From: Phanerochaete sordida
Lineage: Eukaryota; Basidiomycota; Agaricomycetes; Polyporales; Phanerochaetaceae
Length of the DNA stretch: 64,000 nt
Direction: 5' to 3'
Assembly (NCBI GenBank): GCA_019973155.2
Contig: BPQB01000010.1
Coordinates: 248,001-312,000, forward strand
A program made the position numbers and the translations under genes. Position 1 is the first letter of the stretch. Each line of letters begins with the position of its first letter. Below are positions 34,901-46,600 of this stretch, in pieces. The notes beneath the pieces were generated by a model. It was not told the origin of the DNA. It saw only the letters and a program-made list of their open reading frames with translations, and made no database searches.

Positions 34901-36944
34901 TCAACAGACGTTGTCCAGAAATCGAACCAAGTCCTCGCTCGGGATCGAGCGACCCGTAACTAGCGCCCGAACCTTCCTCTCCGCCAGCAGCGCGAGCACC
35001 TTCGCAGTGTCCGCCCAGCCCAGCCTTGCTGAGCACGTCCACAGCGACCGCGTCATATCCGCTTGCGCAGCGGGTACATGCAGCGTCCTCTCGTCACCAG
35101 ACCCAGAGAAGTACACCAGGTTGAGCGGCGCGCCGTTTTTCATCGCCCAGTTGTCCTGACCGTTCCAGTACGAGTAGCAGCCCATGTACTTCAGCCCGTT
35201 CCAAGGTGGCATACCAGTATCGATTCTGACAAGCGTTAAGGAGGATCATGCCAGAAGAATATTTGAGCTTACCTGAACTCGCCTGGCCTCTGGGTCGACC
35301 GCAGTGCTAACTTTGAAGACGCGCCAAAGACAGGGAGGACGTCGGTTCCGTTCACTACCAGCTTGTCAACGTAGAGAGTCCCCTTTTCCAGAGTGGTGAC
35401 CGCAGAGCTGTTGCTCTGTTCGTCTTCCCACTTGCCCGTGTACAACCGCGACACTGCGCCAGCTTGTGCCTTGTCGAACGCCGGCTGCATGATGTCGAAG
35501 GCATCGTACGCGAGCTTGGGTGCGTCCGCGAACTGGCCTCCGATGAGCACGACGACTCCGTAAGACGAATCGGGGTGCAGCGCAACGGCAGAGTGGTATC
35601 CGGGCAGATTTCCAACTGTGGAGAACCATCAGCGAAATGCGCAAGGAAAGTGCCCTCTCGCTTACGCTTCCAGAAGATCTTGTGTAGTCTTCCGTACGTG
35701 TCCCTGTGCTTGATGACCTCCCACATCATACCGATGGCCGTCCACTGATCCTCGTCGAACTCGTGTACCGCTCGCAACCACCGAGTAACAGAGTACTGGG
35801 TGAGAATGCTGTCTGGCCGTGCCGGGTTCAAGATCATTTGCACGACTTTGACGGCATCCGCGAGCGAAAGGTACTGCCCGCCGGCAGCGTTCATGGAGTC
35901 CTTGAAGTCGAGTTCCTGCGACGATACCGTCAGTCTGGCACTGCGAAGCGTAGCAGAGCCTATGATCATACCGTCAGGTCCTCGTCAAGGGATGGCGTCA
36001 CGAGTCTACCCTTATTCTCCCCCGTTTTCAGGAAGTGGCTGCCGTCCAGACCGAGCGGATCGAAAATGTCTCTTTTGACGAGCTCGGCATACGTCTTGGG
36101 CTCTTGCGAAGGGTTCGCGCTGGCGGCGCGGTTCGCAGCAACCAACGCCAGGCCCAGGACGCCGAAACCGGTGTTGGAGTACGAAGGATAGGAGAACGGC
36201 GGAGACACTAAAGGGTGGCTCCTGATGGCGTTGAACACGTCGCTGGGCTCTGGGAACGGCAGACAATTTTCTGGGGGCGGCCCGGAACACTCGGTGCCGT
36301 TGGGGAAGCTTGCGGCCATCCCAGATGGCAAGTCTCTGCCAAGGCCCGACATGTGGGTTGCGAGCTGGAAGAGCGTGATTGGAGCTTGCTTGGGGTCTAC
36401 CGGCGAGGAGTTTGGCGCGTAGCCACCTGACATGTACTCGAAGTCGGGCAGGTACTTGTGCACTGGGTCGTCCCTGGCTGAGAGTCAGCAAATGTAGAAA
36501 AGTCGAGTATATGCGCACGAACCAACGCAGCACGCCTCTCTGCTCCAGCACGAAGGCTTCCAAGGTCGCGAACAGCTTTGAGACAGACGCGACTCGGTAG
36601 CTGTCGCGACTGCTAACAGGGGGCGAGGCGCGCTCCTTCGCGCGTAGGAGACCCCAGTTCTTTTCAAACACGGGGCCTTCCGAGGTGACGACCGCGACGG
36701 AGAGCGCGTCGATATCGAATGCCTCGAAGTTCTTCGAGAGAAAACGGTCCAGCTTCTGGGTCGCGCGAAGAATGGCCGGGTGGTCGGCGGGTGGAGGGGC
36801 CTCGGCGAAGACCTTGGGGAGGTATGGCCGGCAGTTCAGCCTGTCGTCGTCCTCTTTGTTGAAGGGCCATGTCCCGCTCTTGTACAGCCCGAACCCCATG
36901 GAAAACAGCGCGATGAGCAGGTCGAGGATGCGGATGAGATCCAT
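34901..36944 (-). CDS. Beta-lactamase/transpeptidase-like serine hydrolase
   Basis: The protein begins with a hydrophobic anchor or signal segment (MDLIRILDLLIALFSMGFGL). The serine beta-lactamase-fold motifs are visible: SVSK (SxxK) in YRVASVSKLFATLEAF, then LFQLATHMSGLGRD, and the Tyr motif in SYPSYSNTGFGVLGLAL. A C-terminal region follows (YTGKWEDEQS, LKYMGCYSYWNG) and ends RFLDNVC. The family includes fungal esterases and peptidases of unknown substrate; it should not be taken as antibiotic resistance. The gene lies upstream of the oxalate decarboxylase gene's promoter side, and the two are transcribed in the same direction. TATATAACG lies about 40 nt upstream of the ATG. Confidence 0.85.
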
Positions 36945-36978
36945 GTTGCGTCCTGAACCCGGCCTTCCACTCAGGACA

Positions 36979-36988
36979 CGTTATATAG
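36979..36988 (-). promoter_or_regulatory. TATA box of the serine hydrolase gene
   Basis: The minus strand reads TATATAACG about 40 nt upstream of the ATG at 36944. Confidence 0.45.
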
Positions 36989-37423
36989 GGCGGTGCGTGG
37001 ACGGCTATCGTCAAAGCTGGTCAACGCCGAGTGTAAACCTGCTGAGGGCACATTCGGCGAGGTATGAGATCACGTATCTCTCGGTCTCAGCGCCACGCAC
37101 CATAGCCGCGTCGAAACGCGGGATCGCGGCCCTCCAGCGAATCGCCCGAGCCTAACAGAGTTTTGCCATGATCAGCACCAGCTTGTACCACAGAGCGCTA
37201 CAGTTTGCACTCACGCTTGACGTTCTCGAGTGTCGGCAGCAACGCAAAGTAGCATGGAGGACGGTGGCAAGCTGTAAGGTTGTCGGCGTCGGTAGCCGGA
37301 ACGACGGAGGCAGATAAGATAAGATCGAGTCTCACGACGCGATGAGATCATCTCGCATTTGCAAGCAAAGCGCGTCGACCTCGTTCGCACACACACCCGT
37401 AGAGCTCCCTCTTGACACTCAAC
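36989..37423. other. Divergent promoter region
   Basis: This separates the minus-strand serine hydrolase from the plus-strand binding-protein-like gene. Nothing else is recognised. Confidence 0.45.
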
Positions 37424-38754
37424 ATGGTCCTCAGAGTAGGATACGGTATGTGTCTTTATGCTCGCCCTCCGCGACTCCGCTAAGCAACCAGCACAGTTCG
37501 CGAGCACTTCTCCTCCCCGCTCCTCCAGCTCGCGGAAGCGGACGCCGGCCAGACCTTCACGCTCGTCGAGTGCCCCAGTACGCCCCATCCTCGCGTCTCC
37601 CACACGCTTCACTCACGCGGGGACAGGCGGCACCGGCCAGCTCATTGCGCGCCTGACGAACGACGAGATCGACGTCGCAATGTGAGAGCCTCCCATGCAC
37701 GTCGCCGCACGCGCACTGACGCACGCCGCGCAGCGCGCTCACCGACCCGCTCATCTCCGGCATCGCGAAGGGCTCGCCGGCGTACAAGCTCGTCGGCAGC
37801 TACGTGAGCACGCCGCTGAACTGGTGCGTCGCGCCGGGTTGGTGCAGCGGGCGGCGCTGAGTGCGCCGCAGGGCTGTCATTGCCGGGAAGAGCACCAAGT
37901 ATGAGCGTATCGAGGACCTGAAGGGCACGACTATCGGTATCTCGAGGCCCGGTAGGTGAGGCCCATCGTTTGGGTGCGCATATAGACAGCTGATTGTGTC
38001 GTAGTGGAAGTCAGACCATGGCCTACGTGATGGCTTTGCAGCAAGGCTGGCCGACAGACAATCTTTCCTTCAAGGGTGCGCTCATGACGTCCCTTATGCG
38101 CAGTATGGTATGCTCAGAAATGTGGCAGTCAACAACGACATCCGCGGCCTTATCGACTCTGTCAACGACGGCTCGACCAGCGCGTTCATGTGGGAGTGGT
38201 TCACCACGAAGCCGTACCAGGACGCCGGCGAGGTCCGCTTCGTGAGTCGCACCCACCATTTCGCACGTCGCCCTGCTGACCCGTTGTGTGACGCAGATCG
38301 GATCCGTGCCCACGCCGTGGCCATCGTGGATGATTGCTGCGCACCCCACTCGCGCGCAGGACCAGGCCCTCAAGACCTTCCTCGAGCAGCTCTCTGGCTA
38401 CGTCCGTGCCTTCCACTCGCAGGAAAAGCGTGAGAAGGAGGACGTCGAGTTCATCAAGGAGAAGTTCGGATACCCCGAGGAAGATATCAAGGTGTGTTGC
38501 ACGGCGCGTTGATCCTGCTCCCAGGCTGATATGCGGCTTAGGCATGGCTTGCGACTGTCGGCTACCCGTCCGACTGCGCAACTATCGACACCAAGGTCAT
38601 CAACGAGACTCTTGCGTACGTGTTGTGGACATCGTATTCCGCTCATGGCTGATGTCTCTCTAGTGTCTTGGAGAAGGCTGGCTTCATCAAGAGCCCTGAA
38701 GGCGGCTTCAAGGTTGAGCACTTCGTGAACTCTGAGGTGGCCAAGCTTGTGTGA
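37424..38754 (+). CDS. Ca3427-like protein with a periplasmic-binding (PBP2) fold
   Basis: Exon 1 encodes only MVLRVGY plus one base. The next exons give VREHFSSPLLQLAEADAG, FTLVECPSGTG-type text, QLIARLTNDEIDVA, LTDPLISGIAKGSPAYKLVG, YERIEDLKGTTIGISRPGSG and TSAFMWEWFTTKPY. This order matches the fungal proteins related to Candida Ca3427 and to the substrate-binding proteins of bacterial thiamine-precursor, nitrate or sulfonate ABC transporters. No signal peptide is seen, so it is probably cytosolic. The ligand is not known; a pyrimidine or thiamine-related role is inferred from the fold family. The reading ends VNSEVAKLV at 38754. The gene is convergent with the Iws1 gene, 94 bp apart. Confidence 0.82.
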
Positions 38755-38848
38755 GAGACAAGATTAAGATTAAGGAAAATGTAAATGTACAACCCATGAA
38801 ACGTACTAGATAATACATAGCAAGAACCGTGCCAGCGTACCGAAACGT

Positions 38849-40162
38849 CTACTTCGTGGTAACCTTCCTCGTGAGCTGCCTCATCCGCTCCGCGTTCCGT
38901 CTCCGGCGGTCGATGTCGATGTCGACGCTCTTGCTGTCCTTCGCAAACGCTGCACTCATCGCCGGCGCGACCGTGTAACTGCCAAGCTCCCGCGACGGGA
39001 TCGCCACGGCATTCCTACGCACCCTGTTCTTGTCGCTCTCGCGTGCACGCGCCAGGATGGTGTTGAGGCGCTCGCCCGCGCCCTCGCCCCGGATGTCGAT
39101 GGTCTTGACCTCGCGGTCGCGGTATGACGCACTGCGCTTGATGATTGGTCGGGACCACTGCGAGATGAGCTCATTCGCCATGCGCTGGATGTCTGGTGAG
39201 GCCTTCTTGCACTTTGTGTAGAACACGATAACACGGCCGAGCTTAGACTCCTTGAGAGCGTCCTTGTCGATGAAGTCCATCTTCTTCAGGAGCGGGAAAA
39301 ACTCCCTTTGGATGTCGAGCGCAGGGAGCGAGCGGTCGGGCAGCGGCTCGAGCCACTTGCGCACGCCCTCGAGCAGGTTGTTGTCCACGATCGACTGGGA
39401 CAGCGAGGATCTGCGGGACGGTCAGCACGCGCCGATACAGCGGCAAGGACACACACTTTCGCAGGGTCTCGAGCACGGAGGGGAGCAGCCGGAGCTTCGA
39501 CGTCGCGGGCATCTTCTCCCTGTTCGCCTGCTCGTCCTCCGCGGCGGCCATGAGCATCGACTCGCGCAGCCGCGAGACCTCCTCGTCCGCCGCACGGTCG
39601 AGCACGTCGTCCTCGTTCTTGCGCTTGCGCGGGCGCGACGCCTTCTTCGGCTTGAGGATAGCGTCGATCTTCATGGCAATCCGCATCTTGCTCGCTGCGC
39701 ACGCCGGTCAGCACCTGGCAGGCCGCGGAGCGCACGCACGACGCACCTTCCTCCGGCGGTAGCTGGCTCAAGTCGACCTCCTCTGGCTGTGTCTGCCGCT
39801 TGCGCTTGCGCTGCACGCGGCGCCCCTCCGCGCCGCCGTCCTCGCCCTTGCGCCGCCGTGTCCGCTTCTCCTTCGCCTTGCCATGCTTCTCGGTGCGGTA
39901 CTCGTCGCCGGACTCGCCGGACTCCTCGGGCTCTTCTGCGCGCTGCGGCGACTGCCTCGAGCGGGCCGCTGACGGGGTTGCTGGGGTGGTGGTCCGTCAG
40001 GCGGGGCAGGCATGCGGGTGGGCGGGCACGCACCTTCGAACTCCTCCTCTGAGAGGTCGGAGTCTGAGCCGAAAATCACATGCTCGAGGTCCTCGTTTGG
40101 CTGCAGGGAGTCAAGCTGAGCATGCCGACTGCGTACGGGGGGAAATCGCTCACTTCGGCCAT
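38849..40162 (-). CDS. IWS1: Transcription elongation factor Iws1/Spn1
   Basis: The first exon carries only MAE; a 38-nt intron (GTGAGC...GCTCAG) then leads to LDSLQPNEDLEHVIFG and an acidic SDSDLSEEEFEG. A basic, low-complexity linker follows (RKRKRQTQPEE). The conserved TFIIS N-terminal-domain-like core contains NLLEGVRKWLEPLPDRSLPA, REFFPLLKKMDFIDKDALKE and LGRVIVFYTKCKKASPDI. The C-terminal part ends RRRRNAERMRQLTRKVTTK at 38849. Iws1 binds Spt6 and RNA polymerase II and acts in elongation, mRNA processing and chromatin assembly in the nucleus. Five short introns fit the frame. Confidence 0.92.
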
Positions 40163-42574
40163 GGCAAGAGCAGGAGGGTGAATGAAGTGAACAGTAGAGA
40201 GCGGTGTGACGCGCGCCTCCGACAAAGGGCCGTTACGGGTGACGTGACGGTTTGCGAGAGTTCTCCCTCTTTTGGCAGGCGCTCTGGTTCTTGTCCGCGG
40301 ACCGCGTCGGCGTCTCACGCTTTCGCTTGTCCTCCGCCTCGTCGCCCTCGACGCTCACTGACGGCACCTTCAGGGATGCACGCTATCACGCTTATTGCAT
40401 GTTCTAGGTGCAACAAAACTTGAATCGTATCAATACCAGACTGCTAGCAGCTACACTGATACAACGAGGAGCCCAAGAGTGAAAGCGAAGTGCAAGTTTA
40501 AGGCGCGTGTTGGTTTCACTCGCGGGTCAAAGACCCACGAGCTACTCATCCCGAGGACCAAGGAAGGGTCCGCGCCAGGACGACCCCTTTCGGGGCCGCC
40601 CTCCCTCGGGGTACGCACCTTCGCTTTCTTCACGCTGCAAGTGGTTAATGGACGGGTAGAGAAAAGAAGAAAAAGCAAAGGAAGCAAAAAAGAAAACCGC
40701 CGGGTGGGGCCACCAGTCCGGCGTTGCGCGACTCCTGGGCTCAGCGACCAGGAGCGAGGCCCGAGGGTGAAAGCGCACGCCAACGCCCACTGCCTCAGGC
40801 CAGGCGAGGGGTACTGCCCCTGGCCCAGGGACATGGTCCCCAAGGTTTAAGCACCGAGCGAAGATGGCGCTACACATCCCGCCCCGTGCGCCGCGCACAC
40901 AGGCGGCTGACTCTGGCCTCCGAGCAGCCGCGGCGACCTGGCCCGTGCGGGATCGGCCGCACCGCCAGAAGGGCCGCCACGACGCGGGATCGGCCGCGCC
41001 GCAGTCGGCCCACCGATGACAAGGGGCCACCTCGTCACCGTTGCACAACCTAGGATAGGGCAACACCCGTCCACGGTTGAGCTCCGGCCACGGCCTGTTG
41101 TACGGGCAGACCGTGGTCGGAGCACCGGCGAGCTCTGAGCTGCCCACCGGGTCGAAGAGTATAATTTCCACGACGTCCCATCGGATAGGCACGTATGCCG
41201 TCTGATGTTATGCAGGCTGGCGGTGTGGGCGTGCTGCGCACCCAGTGACCGACGCAACCTGTTACCGCATGGTGCAGCTGGTCGTGGCCGACCAACCACG
41301 GCGGCGTCCAGCAGACGGGGGATCGGCCCCGCCTGTGGTGAGGAAGAGGGTGACTCCGAGTGAGGCGCTCCTGCCTACCACCCGTTGGCCCTACGACCTC
41401 GAGGATCCCTGTCGCGCTGTCAGCTATGGACACGAAGAGGAGACTGCAGCGAAGGACTCACGTTCATCGGCATCGAGGTTGGGGGGACCGGGCCCGGCGG
41501 ACGTCTGTTGGTGGACGTTGCTTGCAAAGGAGGGCGGTCGCGGTGAGGGGCTTGCAGCGAGAGGGCGAGGGTATTTATACCTTTCGAGGCTGGAGGCTGG
41601 CGCGTCGTCGCGATCGGTGAGTCACGTTTTTCTTGTTGAATGTCGTTCAACAAGCCCATGTTTGGCCGTGCTTGACCTCTGTTTGTTTGTCTCCGCGAGC
41701 CCTCCGCTGCGACGCCGCGACGACGGGAGTGTACCATTTGGCCTCAGAAATACAGTGATAATCCACCGAGACGTCCGGCGTGCGCGTAGCTGTTACCGGG
41801 GCAGAGATTTTGAGGCAAAAGGGCGGTATTTCCTGGGTGTTTGGCTCTGCGGCTGACAGGCTGACGAGGATGTTGGAATGCCTCTTTCGGACTGCGACCT
41901 CGCCCGGTTGGGGTCGCTGCAACTCACCTCGAACGGCGTCCACCTTCGGCCAGCACCTCCTCTCCCCCTTCTCGCGTCCCCCCTCACGAGGCCATCTCAG
42001 CTTGCCAACAACACTCTAGCAAGCAGAGCTCGACTTCCGGCGGAAGCAAGAACAAACAGCCGTCTCTTCATCAACAGATTCGAACCTCACCTCCCCTACA
42101 GCCGTCGAACAGGGCGACAGAGACTTCCCTGCGTTCTACTACCCTCCCGCATCCGTTGGCAGCCTCGACCCTCTTCCTGTTCTTCTTGGCCATTTCAAGG
42201 CCCGCGTCGTCTACCCGTTGCTTGTCTTAGCTCATGGCCTCGGCCTCCCGTTCTCCTGTGCAGATAATCCCGATCACCTGTTCAAGACCGTCAGAGCTCC
42301 GTTCGAAACACGGGAGTACGGAGCTGAGGCGGAGGCTGAGGCGGAGGCTGAAGGAGCTAAAGAGTATGTTCAACGGCCACCTCGACGATCGCCGAGGTGA
42401 CTATCGGCGTGTATATTCAAGCTCGCAGAGTCGCGCGGACCTGCGAGCTAGATGTATGCGTCGGCACCTCCAACTTTCTGGGAACTGGAGAAAGAGCTCG
42501 TCGGGAAGGCTGGCTACACTCCGGCTCCAGCAGGACGACAGGACTCTCGCGTTTAGCTTAAGGTAGCTAAATGG
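40163..42574. other. Gene-free region, possibly repeat-derived
   Basis: No exon chain or domain is supported. A TATA-like TATTTATACC lies near 41571 and a GAGGCTGAGGCGGAGG tandem near 42324. Some open frames are long but show no recognisable protein. The segment could be remains of a transposable element; I cannot identify one. Confidence 0.4.
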
Positions 42575-42620
42575 GCCTTCCGGGCAGAAGAACTCATGGC
42601 AGTCCTTCTGCCCGGAAGGC
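42575..42620. repeat. Perfect 16-bp inverted repeat (hairpin 1)
   Basis: GCCTTCCGGGCAGAAG (42575-42590) is followed after a 14-nt loop by its exact reverse complement (42605-42620). Confidence 0.85.
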
Positions 42621-42653
42621 TCGCCCAGTCAGCTTCGCGCTTTCGACGATTGT

Positions 42654-42707
42654 TGTGTGTACATCAGCGTCGCTAGTTCCGGAGCTGTCGACGCTGATGT
42701 ACACACA
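42654..42707. repeat. Perfect 19-bp inverted repeat (hairpin 2)
   Basis: TGTGTGTACATCAGCGTCG (42654-42672) is followed after a 16-nt loop by its exact reverse complement (42689-42707). It starts 34 nt after hairpin 1. Confidence 0.85.
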
Positions 42708-43237
42708 GCAATCTGCATATCCCCGCCGGCCCTTCCATCCGAGTCAATCTGTCATACACACACACCTTCGTCTTTCTCCCTTCACGCCTCAGCGTCGGCA
42801 CGTCCCAAAGCCAGTCTAATCCTGGGAATTGTGTAGCGAACATCGTCGTGTTGTTCATGATTGGATTTGTACTATCCACTTCGTCACGTCGTCTGTCAAC
42901 AACACTAAGTTGTACGTGTCGCTCACCATTCGTGTGTAGACGTTATGGGGACGAGGGTAAGACATGACGCCAGAGGCACTGCGGCAACGAAGCCTCAGAG
43001 GTCATACCTAACAGCAAGCTGCATGGCTGCAGACGTCTTTGAGGGCCTTGGCTACGCAGTGAGGCGTAGTTGACATGCTGATGCAGAATCGCAACCGCCG
43101 AATCTCAGCGCCCCCTGCCGCACTTTGCATATGTGCAGAGCTTTGGGCCTGAAGTATAGCCACAGCCGGCGGTACACATTCCATGAGCGCCACAGAGTTG
43201 CGCCACACAGGCCACAACGGCGAAGTCAAGGACCTTC
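42708..43237. other. Intergenic spacer
   Basis: No gene or clear repeat is supported between the second hairpin and the MITE-like repeat. Confidence 0.35.
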
Positions 43238-43407
43238 AGGCTCTGTTCGGCAGCCCTGCTTAGCCATGCTAAGTCGGCGCTTGCTACGCTACGGCCCAGC
43301 GTCTGCCTCGGGATTTCCAGACCGGGCGAGGTTTGGGTCTCAAAACGCAGCAGGCGCCGAGGTTGGCGAAGCGTAGCGTGGCTAAGCAGGGCTGCCGAAC
43401 AGAGCCT
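43238..43407. mobile_element. MITE-like element with 29-bp inverted ends
   Basis: The arms 43238-43266 and 43379-43407 are perfect inverted copies (AGGCTCTGTTCGGCAGCCC and onward). Pairing continues imperfectly inward through CTACGCTAC-type sequence. The unit is 170 bp with no coding content, typical of a MITE or a foldback repeat. A tandem CCTCAGG run (about 43406-43426) abuts the right end. No target-site duplication is evident. Confidence 0.55.
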
Positions 43408-43662
43408 CAGGCCTCAGGCCTCAGGCTCCATCGAGGATTGTCAAATAATACGAAGATCCATTGAGATTGTAGACCAAGATGTAGTACGATATAGTGTGGG
43501 ACAAATAAGGGGGGAGGCTAACTAGGTGACGATGCTAAGGCTTGCATGAGAAGGTATCTAGAAACGAGCGTCCGTGTAGTGCCAAGCGATCGAAAACAGA
43601 GAGTCGACTAAGTTATCCAAACAGAACAAAGAGAGTACGTTGCGCGTATGCAGCTGCACAAA

Positions 43663-46600
43663 CTACTGCACGTTCGCGGGCCCCTTCTTCGGAGCCTCGT
43701 CGCCATTCGCGTTCGCGTCGAGGGGACGGGCGGGGGCGGCGGGCGAGCCGTTCGCCGAGGGGTTTTGAGAGTAGGGGCGCGAGGGGCCGGTGCCTTCGCT
43801 GGGCGGGCGCAGGCCGCTGTCGTTGCTGTTGCCGTTGCCGTTGCCTGGCGGGAAACGAACGTCGAAGCCAGAGCCGCCGGTCATCTGCGGTGTCATTCCG
43901 GCCATGCCGCCCATCGCTCCCATGCCCATGCCCATACCCATACCCATCGGGTTCATAGCCCCCATGTTGGGCGTACCCATACCGCCCATGCCCATGCCCG
44001 TCATCTGCGGCGTCATCATCGGCATGCCCATCATCGACATGCGCGGGTCGAAGGACATCGCGCCGGTCATCATCGGGTTCATCTGGGGAGGGACCTGACC
44101 GTTCTCGCCGCCGACTTGGGAGCCCGCGGTCGAGAAAGCGACCATTGCTTGCTGGTACGCCTGGGCCGCCTGTTGTGCCGCGAACATGTGCTGCGGGTTC
44201 ATCATGCCGGGGTAGCCCCAACCGCCAGTCATCATCGGGTTCATGCCCATCATCATCATAGGGTTATAGCCCGTAAACTGGTTGGGCACGCCCATGCCGC
44301 CGTACATGGAGCCGCCCTGTTGCATCTGGTCGAGCTGCATGCGCTGGAATTCGTCGAGCTTGCGCTGCCTCTCCTCCGCGAGGCGCCGTTCGCGTTCGCG
44401 CTCCGTGAGTGTCGCACCCAGACCGCCCTCGCGCTTGCGTTCTCGCTCATGGGCCGTGACCGCTCCAAGAAGACCGGTTTGCGGCGGCGGCGGTTTGTTC
44501 GGTACGTTGATGAGCGATGCACCAGTTTCGCGAGCGAGTTCTTCTTGTCTCTTCGCGGACCGATCCTGCTTGTCCTGGAGACCGGCAGAAAGCAGACCAT
44601 GTGGGGCAAACGCCTTGGTCATAGTGTGTGATGCAGGTTCCATTTGAATGAAGGTGTCGCGGGGTTCGTTAGAGGCGTTGGCAGCAGGGTCGCGTTCAAG
44701 GACTTGACTCCACATGTTTTGACGAGCAGCACCAGGCTGGAGGAACTCGGCCTGCTGGCGAGATTGGGGCTGAGGGGAAGGTTGGCGGCGTTGTGAATCA
44801 GGGTAGAATGAACGTCTTGCGCCTTCAGCGTACTGGTCAGGGGCGAAGCGACGCGCCTGAGGAGCGAGATAGTCTTCCGAAGCTGCGACAGGCGTGAGCG
44901 GGGTCACATCGAACGATGTAGAGGACGTACCCATTGGCGACAAACCAGGGCCCATCGGAGGGTATCCTGGTCCTTGACCTGGGACTTGTGGAAGGTCGCG
45001 GGGACGACGCATCTGCGACGCTGGGCTACCTTCGCGCGGAGGCCCACCGGGGGATATACCGCGCGCAGGTGCACGCGGCGACCCGACCCCGCGCTGATCC
45101 AGACGCGGCGGAGGTTCGAGATCTGAATCCGCATCCTCATCGTCCTCTTCCTCTTCCTCCTCTTCCTCCTCCTCATCGCTACTCTCTCCCCATGCACCGG
45201 CCTCTCGAGTCTTCTTCTTCTGGCGACCATTCGCGCGTCCGGGCTTGTGTACCGCGGCGTCGTGGGCAGCCTGCTGCGCTTGGGACTTCGCCTTGCGCTC
45301 TTCGGCTTTCCGTGACGGGGCGAACGACGAGCGCATCGAGCGGGATGACGGCGTCGGCGACGTCGAACGTGGCTCGGCGAGATGTGAGACTGCTGGCGGT
45401 GGCGGCGGCGACCTGGGTTGCGACTGAGGCTGCGGCGGAGCAGGCGCTTCTTCGCGCTCGAGGAACGAAAGCGCGGCCAGCATGTCTGCAGCGTCCTGCT
45501 GGTTGCCATGCATGTTGTTCTCAGCCTCGGCCTTTGCGAGCCGGGGTGGGAGGAGGCGCGGGCCGCGTTCCTCGGAGTTGCGGTCGTCGTCGCTCATGTC
45601 GTCTTCGTCGTCCTCGTCGACGTCGGAGGGAGGAGGGAGGGTAGTTGGAGTCGGCAGGTGTTGAGACTCGCGTTGGGCAGTTGCAGGCGTTTTGCTGACC
45701 GGCAGATCACGTGCGCCGGACGGCCTTCTGGACGTTCTAGGCGAGACGCCGGGGTCTGGGCTGGGGATCGCTCGGGCGCCGCCGGGCTTGGCCGTGCCAT
45801 GGCCGGAGGAACTTCCACCCCAGCTCTGGACCATCGACGGCGAATGCGGAGGGAAGTACGACGAGCTCGCCGTTGACGAACTGCCGAGGGCTGGGCTTGT
45901 CGTCGTCGGGCTCGTTACGCGAGACGGACCCCAGCTGCCTTGACTACGAGCGGTGCCTGCGGGCGTAGGGCTGTACGCCGAGTCGCTTTCACTGGCGGTG
46001 TCGTCCTTCTCCTCCGCCGTAGGTGGCGGTGGAAGCTGGCGGCGGGGAGCAATTTCGCCTCGCTGCAGGCGCATGTAGTACAACGCACCCGCTTCACGCA
46101 AGATATCTGAAGGCGGCTCGTCTTTGGAAGGGGGCTCGGGTCCTTTGGAACTGGAGGACGAGGCTGTTTGCACCACTGGGACAGGTTTAGGTGTCGGAGA
46201 CTCGGGAGATGGTGGGACGTGAGTAGACTTTGCGAGCTGAGAGGTCGGGGTATTAGACGAAGACTGGATCCTGGGGGAGGCGGGTGTCGAGGGACGGGGC
46301 TGAGCAGAATTCTGGGGGGCCGGGAATACATCCTGCAGGAGAGACAGCCTAGATCCAGATTGACGAACTGTAGTGGGCGAAATAGGAGGATCCGCGAAAG
46401 AATGGGGAGAAGTGAGCACTGAGAATGGAGTCTGGGGAGGATCCGCGATAGAATGAGGAGAACTGAGTACTGAGAACTGAGGCGAGGGTGGCACGTATTT
46501 GGGGTCGTACGGTTGAGACGAAGGGCGAGGAGATGCAGCACGTGAAGAAGGCTTGGAGGCGGCGGGCATGGGCGGTGGAGGCGTCATGCTAAACTGGCGT

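Noticed and set aside
34901..36944. Antibiotic resistance beta-lactamase
   Set aside because: The serine motifs are those of the broad eukaryotic beta-lactamase-like hydrolase family; nothing points to antibiotic hydrolysis.
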